Assembly: GCA_016201065.1 (NCBI GenBank)
Contig: JACQDL010000006.1
Coordinates: 24,657-88,656 of the forward strand
Origin: Actinomycetota bacterium
GTDB taxonomy: Bacteria > Actinomycetota > Actinomycetes > Mycobacteriales > JACQDL01
DNA length: 64,000 nt
Reading direction: 5' to 3'
Below, one piece after another: positions 60,938-64,000 of this stretch. Positions within the stretch are counted from its first letter, which is position 1. Every line of letters starts with the position of its first letter. A program made the translations under genes and the position numbers. The notes beneath the pieces are model-generated. The model ran no database searches. It saw only the letters and a program-made list of their open reading frames with translations, and was not told where the DNA came from.

Positions 60938-62164
60938 TCACCCGTCGGTGGGCGGTGCCCCCGCCCACAGGTCGGGGCCGAACACCTCGTACCGGATGCG
61001 GTCGGCGGGCACGCCGCGGCGGAGCAGGCCGGTGCGGACGGCCCGCATGAACGGCAACGGGCCGCACAGGTAGACCTGGGCGCCGTCGGGGAGCGGAACC
61101 AGCTCGGGGTCGACGAGCCCGGCGTGGACCTCCGGGCCCGACCCGTCGTTCGCGGCGTCGCCGGGAGCCTCGTACCACGCCAGGTGGCGGAACGAACGCA
61201 GCCGCGATCCGACCTTCGCGGCCTCGTCCCGGAAGGCGTGGCTGGCCGGCGAGCGGTCGGCGTGCGCCAGCACCACCTCCCGCTCCGGAGCGGTCCGCGC
61301 CACATGGTCGAGCAACGCCATCATCGGGGTGATCCCCACCCCGGCGCTCACCAGCACCAGTGGGCTCCGCCCCGGGGCGAGGGTCACGTCGCCGAACGGC
61401 GGGCCGACGGTGAGCACCATGCCTTCCTTGGCGGACTCGTGCAGGTAGGTGGAGACCATCCCGTCCGGCGCGCCGCCGACGCCACGAACCCGGCGGATCG
61501 TCAGCCGCAGCGATCCCCGCCCCGGTGCCTCGGAGACGGTGTACTGGCGGGGCTGCCGGCTGCCGTCGGGCAGCTCCACCGCGACCGACACGTACTGACC
61601 GGGTAGGAACGCCGGCACCGGCCCACCGTCGGCGGGCTCCAGGGACAGCGACACCGTGTCCTCGGCCTCGACCACCCGGTTCACGATCAGCCACGGCCGC
61701 CACAGGTGATCGGGGCTGACGCCCGCCTGCTGGTAGAGCCTGGCCTCCTCGGCGACCAGCAGGCAGCCGAACAGCCAGTACACCTCGTCCCAGGCCGCGG
61801 CCACCGCCGGCGTGACGGCCGCACCGAGGACGGTCCCCACCGCCGTCATCAGGTGCCTACCGACGATCGTGTACTGGACGGGGCTCACCCCGAGGGCGGC
61901 GTGCTTGTGTGCGATCCGGGCCAGCACCGGCTCGAACGGCGTGCTGCCCTCGCCCAGGAGGTGCTCGGCGAAGGCCACCACGGAGGCGGCCAGCGCCTGC
62001 CGTTGTTCGCCGGTGGCCTGGTTTCCCCGGTTGAACAGGTCCAGCAGCTCCGGGTGGGCGGTGAACATCGAGGCATAGAACTCGCCGGTGATCTCCGAAC
62101 CGTGTGCCCGCACGGCGGGCACGGTGGCGCGGACGATCTCGGCTGACTCTGCGGATAGCAGCAT
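60938..62164 (-). CDS. hmp: flavohaemoprotein (nitric oxide dioxygenase)
   Basis: Detoxifies NO to nitrate. It is 408 residues. The globin domain (1-140) has the B10 Tyr in GEFYASMF, an E-helix Gln in [12 protein letters not shown] and the proximal His in [10 protein letters not shown]. The FAD domain has RQYTVSE and PGQYVSVAV. The NAD domain has [19 protein letters not shown] and [12 protein letters not shown]. It is preceded by an NsrR-type regulator gene 38 bases upstream in the same operon. GGAG lies 9 bases before the ATG. Confidence 0.94.
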   Translation of the reverse strand: MLLSAESAEIVRATVPAVRAHGSEITGEFYASMFTAHPELLDLFNRGNQATGEQRQALAASVVAFAEHLLGEGSTPFEPVLARIAHKHAALGVSPVQYTIVGRHLMTAVGTVLGAAVTPAVAAAWDEVYWLFGCLLVAEEARLYQQAGVSPDHLWRPWLIVNRVVEAEDTVSLSLEPADGGPVPAFLPGQYVSVAVELPDGSRQPRQYTVSEAPGRGSLRLTIRRVRGVGGAPDGMVSTYLHESAKEGMVLTVGPPFGDVTLAPGRSPLVLVSAGVGITPMMALLDHVARTAPEREVVLAHADRSPASHAFRDEAAKVGSRLRSFRHLAWYEAPGDAANDGSGPEVHAGLVDPELVPLPDGAQVYLCGPLPFMRAVRTGLLRRGVPADRIRYEVFGPDLWAGAPPTDG

Positions 62165-62202
62165 GGTGGGCAGCTCCGTGATGGTCGGTGGACGGGGCGG
62201 GA

Positions 62203-62661
62203 CTACGGTGCCGCGCCAGTCGGGTCAGGGGCGCGGGGGAACGGCAGCACGGCGAGCGACCCGGTGCGGCCGGCCGGCGCCACGAGGTCGTCGAGCACGA
62301 CGGCGTCCAGCGAGGCGAGGAACGCCTCCTGGGCACGGCGCAACGCGCCCCGCAGCCGGCAGTCCGGGCGCAGCGGGCACGGCGGAGCGTCGCAGTTCAC
62401 GACCTCGCCGGTCCCGTCGATCGCCCGTACGACCTGTCCCACGGTCGTGCGCAGCGCGTCCGGAACCAGCCGCACCCCGCCGGAACGTCCCCGCGTGGTC
62501 TCCAGCAGACCCAGCCGGCTCAACCGTTGCACGACCTTCGCGACGTGGCCGACGGGAACGTTGAGGACGGTCGCCAGCTCGCCCACGGTGTGCTGACCGC
62601 CGCGTGCCGCGACCAGCATCAGAAGCCGCAGCGCGATGTCCGCCGCCCGGTTGATGTGCAT
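62203..62661 (-). CDS. nsrR: NsrR-like Rrf2 family NO-sensing repressor
   Basis: 152 residues. Winged-helix N-terminus with Asp8 (the non-Cys ligand known from Streptomyces NsrR) and a dimerisation helix carrying Cys90, Cys95 and Cys101 (NCDAPPCPLRPDC), spaced as in E. coli NsrR. These are the predicted ligands of a [4Fe-4S] cluster that NO destroys. There is no Shine-Dalgarno; TAGCGT (62668-62673) lies 6 bases before the ATG. An operator-like palindrome overlaps the promoter. It is co-transcribed with hmp, its classical target. Confidence 0.88.
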   Translation of the reverse strand: MHINRAADIALRLLMLVAARGGQHTVGELATVLNVPVGHVAKVVQRLSRLGLLETTRGRSGGVRLVPDALRTTVGQVVRAIDGTGEVVNCDAPPCPLRPDCRLRGALRRAQEAFLASLDAVVLDDLVAPAGRTGSLAVLPFPRAPDPTGAAP

Positions 62662-63072
62662 CCCTCGACGCTAGTAAAGCGGCATACCGAATACCGCATA
62701 GGGTATCCCTACCGACCCAAAAGGGTGAACCCCGCAGCGACCGCAGCGTGGTCGGACCCGCACCGGCGCACCCTGGCGGGCCTGCGGGCCTGCGGGCCTG
62801 CGCAGACGCGGAAGGCGTCATCGTCCAGGGCACAAGGTCCTGGCGGGTCGGGCCACTCGGTGCTGTCAGCGCCCCACAGCAGGATCTAGCTTCGAGTCAC
62901 ATATGCCTGTTGGGCGGCCGGTCAGCGCGGCTCCTCGTCATGTCGAATGCGGATCGCGCGCGACGGTCCCGGGTGGGAGCCGTCGCTCGTGCCCGCCTTG
63001 CGGTAACGGGAACGTCCAGGCGCCGCCAGGTCAGGAGATCTACCTCAGGTCGGTGGAGATCGAGGTGTAGTC
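62662..63072. other. 411-base divergent intergenic region
   Basis: It contains the nsrR promoter and operator on the left. A short tandem repeat of GCGGGCCT-type 9-mers lies at about 62778-62805. The hydrogenase leader is on the right. No convincing gene; open frames are Arg-rich shadows. Confidence 0.6.
62679..62697. promoter_or_regulatory. putative NsrR operator
   Basis: GCGGCATACCGAATACCGC, an imperfect 19-bp palindrome (7 of 9 pairs), followed by another GGGTATCCC palindrome (62701-62709). It lies immediately upstream of the nsrR -10 element. It does not closely match the published AT-rich NsrR consensus. Confidence 0.5.
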
Positions 63073-63900
63073 GTGGCTATTGATCCCAGGGCTGCCTTTG
63101 CGAGCGCGATGGGCCCGAAGCCGGTCCCGGCAGACGGGGGATCCGACCGTGCTCTGTTGCTTCGCAGCGAGGAGAGGCTCCGCACGCTGCGGGCGATGGA
63201 ACCGCTGGGCGGGCGTGACCTGAAGGGGCTGCTCGCCGATCAGGGGATCAGTCGCCGCTCGTTCGTGACGTGGGTGTCGGCGACGACGGCCATGTTGATG
63301 TTACCGGCGATCTTCGAGCCGCAGGTGGCGGAGGCGGCGGAGCTGACCAACCGGATCCCGGTTCTCTGGCTGGAGGGTCAGGACTGCGCCGGCAACTCGG
63401 AGGCGTTGCTGCGGGCGGTCGGACCCACGATCGACGAGCTGCTGTTCAATGTGATCTCGTTGGAGTACCACGAGACGCTGATGGCCGCGGCCGGCTTCCA
63501 GGCGCAGCGGCGCAAGGAGGAGGCTGCCCGGCGGCACCGGGGCAGGTACCTGCTGATCGTCGAGGGCTCGATCCCGCAGGGCGACCACGGCGCCTACTGC
63601 ACGATCGGCCCCGAGGCCAAACCCTTCCTGCAGGAGGTACAGGAGCTCGCAGACGGCGCCGCGGCCGTGATCGCGGTCGGCGCCTGCGCGTTCGACGGCG
63701 GGGCGCCGGCCGCCAACCCGAACCCGACCCGGGCCACCGGTGTGATGTCGGTGGTCAAGGGCAAACCGGTCGTGAACGTTCCTGCCTGCCCGATGAATCC
63801 CGCCAACCTGATGGGCACCATCCTCCACTACACGATGACCGGCACGCTTCCCCCGCTGGACAGTGAGGCATTCCGCGTAACTGGTGCTCACGGTGTGTGA
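63073..63900 (+). pseudogene. [NiFe] hydrogenase small subunit, interrupted
   Basis: 275 codons of a hydrogenase small subunit that normally runs to about 350. The N-terminal stretch contains a twin-arginine-like SRRSFVTWV (61-62). The catalytic domain opens with VLWLEGQDCAGNSEALLRA (Asp104-Cys105, the Asp-containing proximal-cluster ligand pattern of actinobacterial group 1h enzymes). Later motifs are ISLEYHETLMAAAG, IVEGSIPQGDHGAYC, VIAVGACAFDGG and NVPACPMNPANLMGTI. Homology stops after LPPLDSE (63867); the next ten codons and stop come from foreign DNA. The C-terminal cluster cysteines are therefore missing. GTG start. Confidence 0.82.
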
Positions 63901-64000
63901 TTGCCGGTGTGGGTCAGGTGGTGCGGTGGTGCTCGTGGTGAAGCAGGACCAGGGCTGCGGCGACGATATCGCCGATGCGTTGCGGGCAGCCACGCCAGCG
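63868..64000. mobile_element. left end of an insertion sequence (partial)
   Basis: From about 63868 the hydrogenase sequence ends abruptly and an unrelated sequence begins (GCATTCCGCGTAACTGG). It contains a transposase-like 3' end on the minus strand and continues beyond the window. The terminal inverted repeat and target duplication cannot be verified without the other end. Confidence 0.65.
63914..64000 (-). CDS. transposase C-terminal fragment (runs off window)
   Basis: The last 28 codons of a minus-strand frame read RWRGCPQRIGDIVAAALVLL then HHEHHRTT and a stop. This Arg-rich, helix-plus-HxEHHR ending is like the C-terminus of DDE transposases found in actinomycetes. The family cannot be fixed from this fragment. 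Confidence 0.55.
   Translation of the reverse strand, partial: RWRGCPQRIGDIVAAALVLLHHEHHRTT

Overview
The window is a GC-rich actinomycete chromosome segment. The evidence is coenzyme F420 metabolism (Fgd, FbiC), the coproporphyrin-dependent haem genes hemE-hemG-hemQ, a DUF3000 gene, a DUF574 methyltransferase, LigC/LigD-type end-joining enzymes, an ANTAR regulator, many GTG starts, and many genes joined by 1-11 base overlaps. The hemE / DUF3000 / response regulator / RNase D / dxs neighbourhood resembles Micromonosporaceae-type genomes, but I cannot fix the genus. I see no rRNA, tRNA or CRISPR array.

Layout. 0-3.5 kb: F420 genes fgd and fbiC. 3.5-6 kb: an MBL-fold hydrolase and two small envelope proteins. 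6-10.6 kb (minus strand): a four-gene 2-oxoacid:ferredoxin oxidoreductase operon ending in a GltD/ferredoxin electron-transfer fusion. 10.8-16.9 kb: a coupled epimerase / glycosyltransferase / DUF2064 / methyltransferase operon facing a membrane protein and sulfite-oxidase-like protein pair, then a membrane mannosyltransferase. 17-20 kb: a TetR regulator with a double operator and a secreted CRTAC1-like protein. 20-30.3 kb (minus): a six-gene glycan/envelope operon. It starts with a GT2-GtrA-HprK/PEPCK-like fusion, followed by a second GT2, a GT39-type transferase, a GH5-like enzyme, a small anchored protein and a large secreted DNRLRE/metallophosphoesterase protein. 31-35.5 kb: ANTAR regulator, treZ, RibD-like reductase and ligC.

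35.5-41 kb is an accessory island. It holds CutA, an XRE regulator, a zinc-knuckle-like protein, a frameshifted pseudogene, a DUF574 methyltransferase, a HicA-like two-gene module and an integrase remnant. The island separates ligC from the LigD-type polymerase gene. It is flanked by 29-bp near-identical direct repeats lying in the 3' end of that polymerase gene, and ligC's 3' flank still carries the displaced original polymerase C-terminus. I read this as a decayed integrative element that used the polymerase gene's 3' end as its attachment site.

42-64 kb: secreted nuclease, msrB, haem operon, DUF3000, WD40 protein, RNase HI, an antitoxin with a truncated Fic toxin, and a membrane sensor / histidine kinase / response regulator set with a previously untracked 48-residue peptide. 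Then come RNase D, an iron permease under an IdeR/DtxR-type box, a beta-propeller-like protein, dxs and an NsrR-flavohaemoprotein operon. The window ends in a [NiFe] hydrogenase small-subunit gene that appears to be cut by an insertion sequence running off the edge.

Two themes recur. Many first genes have no Shine-Dalgarno sequence and a TANNNT hexamer 6-8 bases before the start codon, which suggests leaderless transcripts. Several genes also end in short in-frame tandem repeats.
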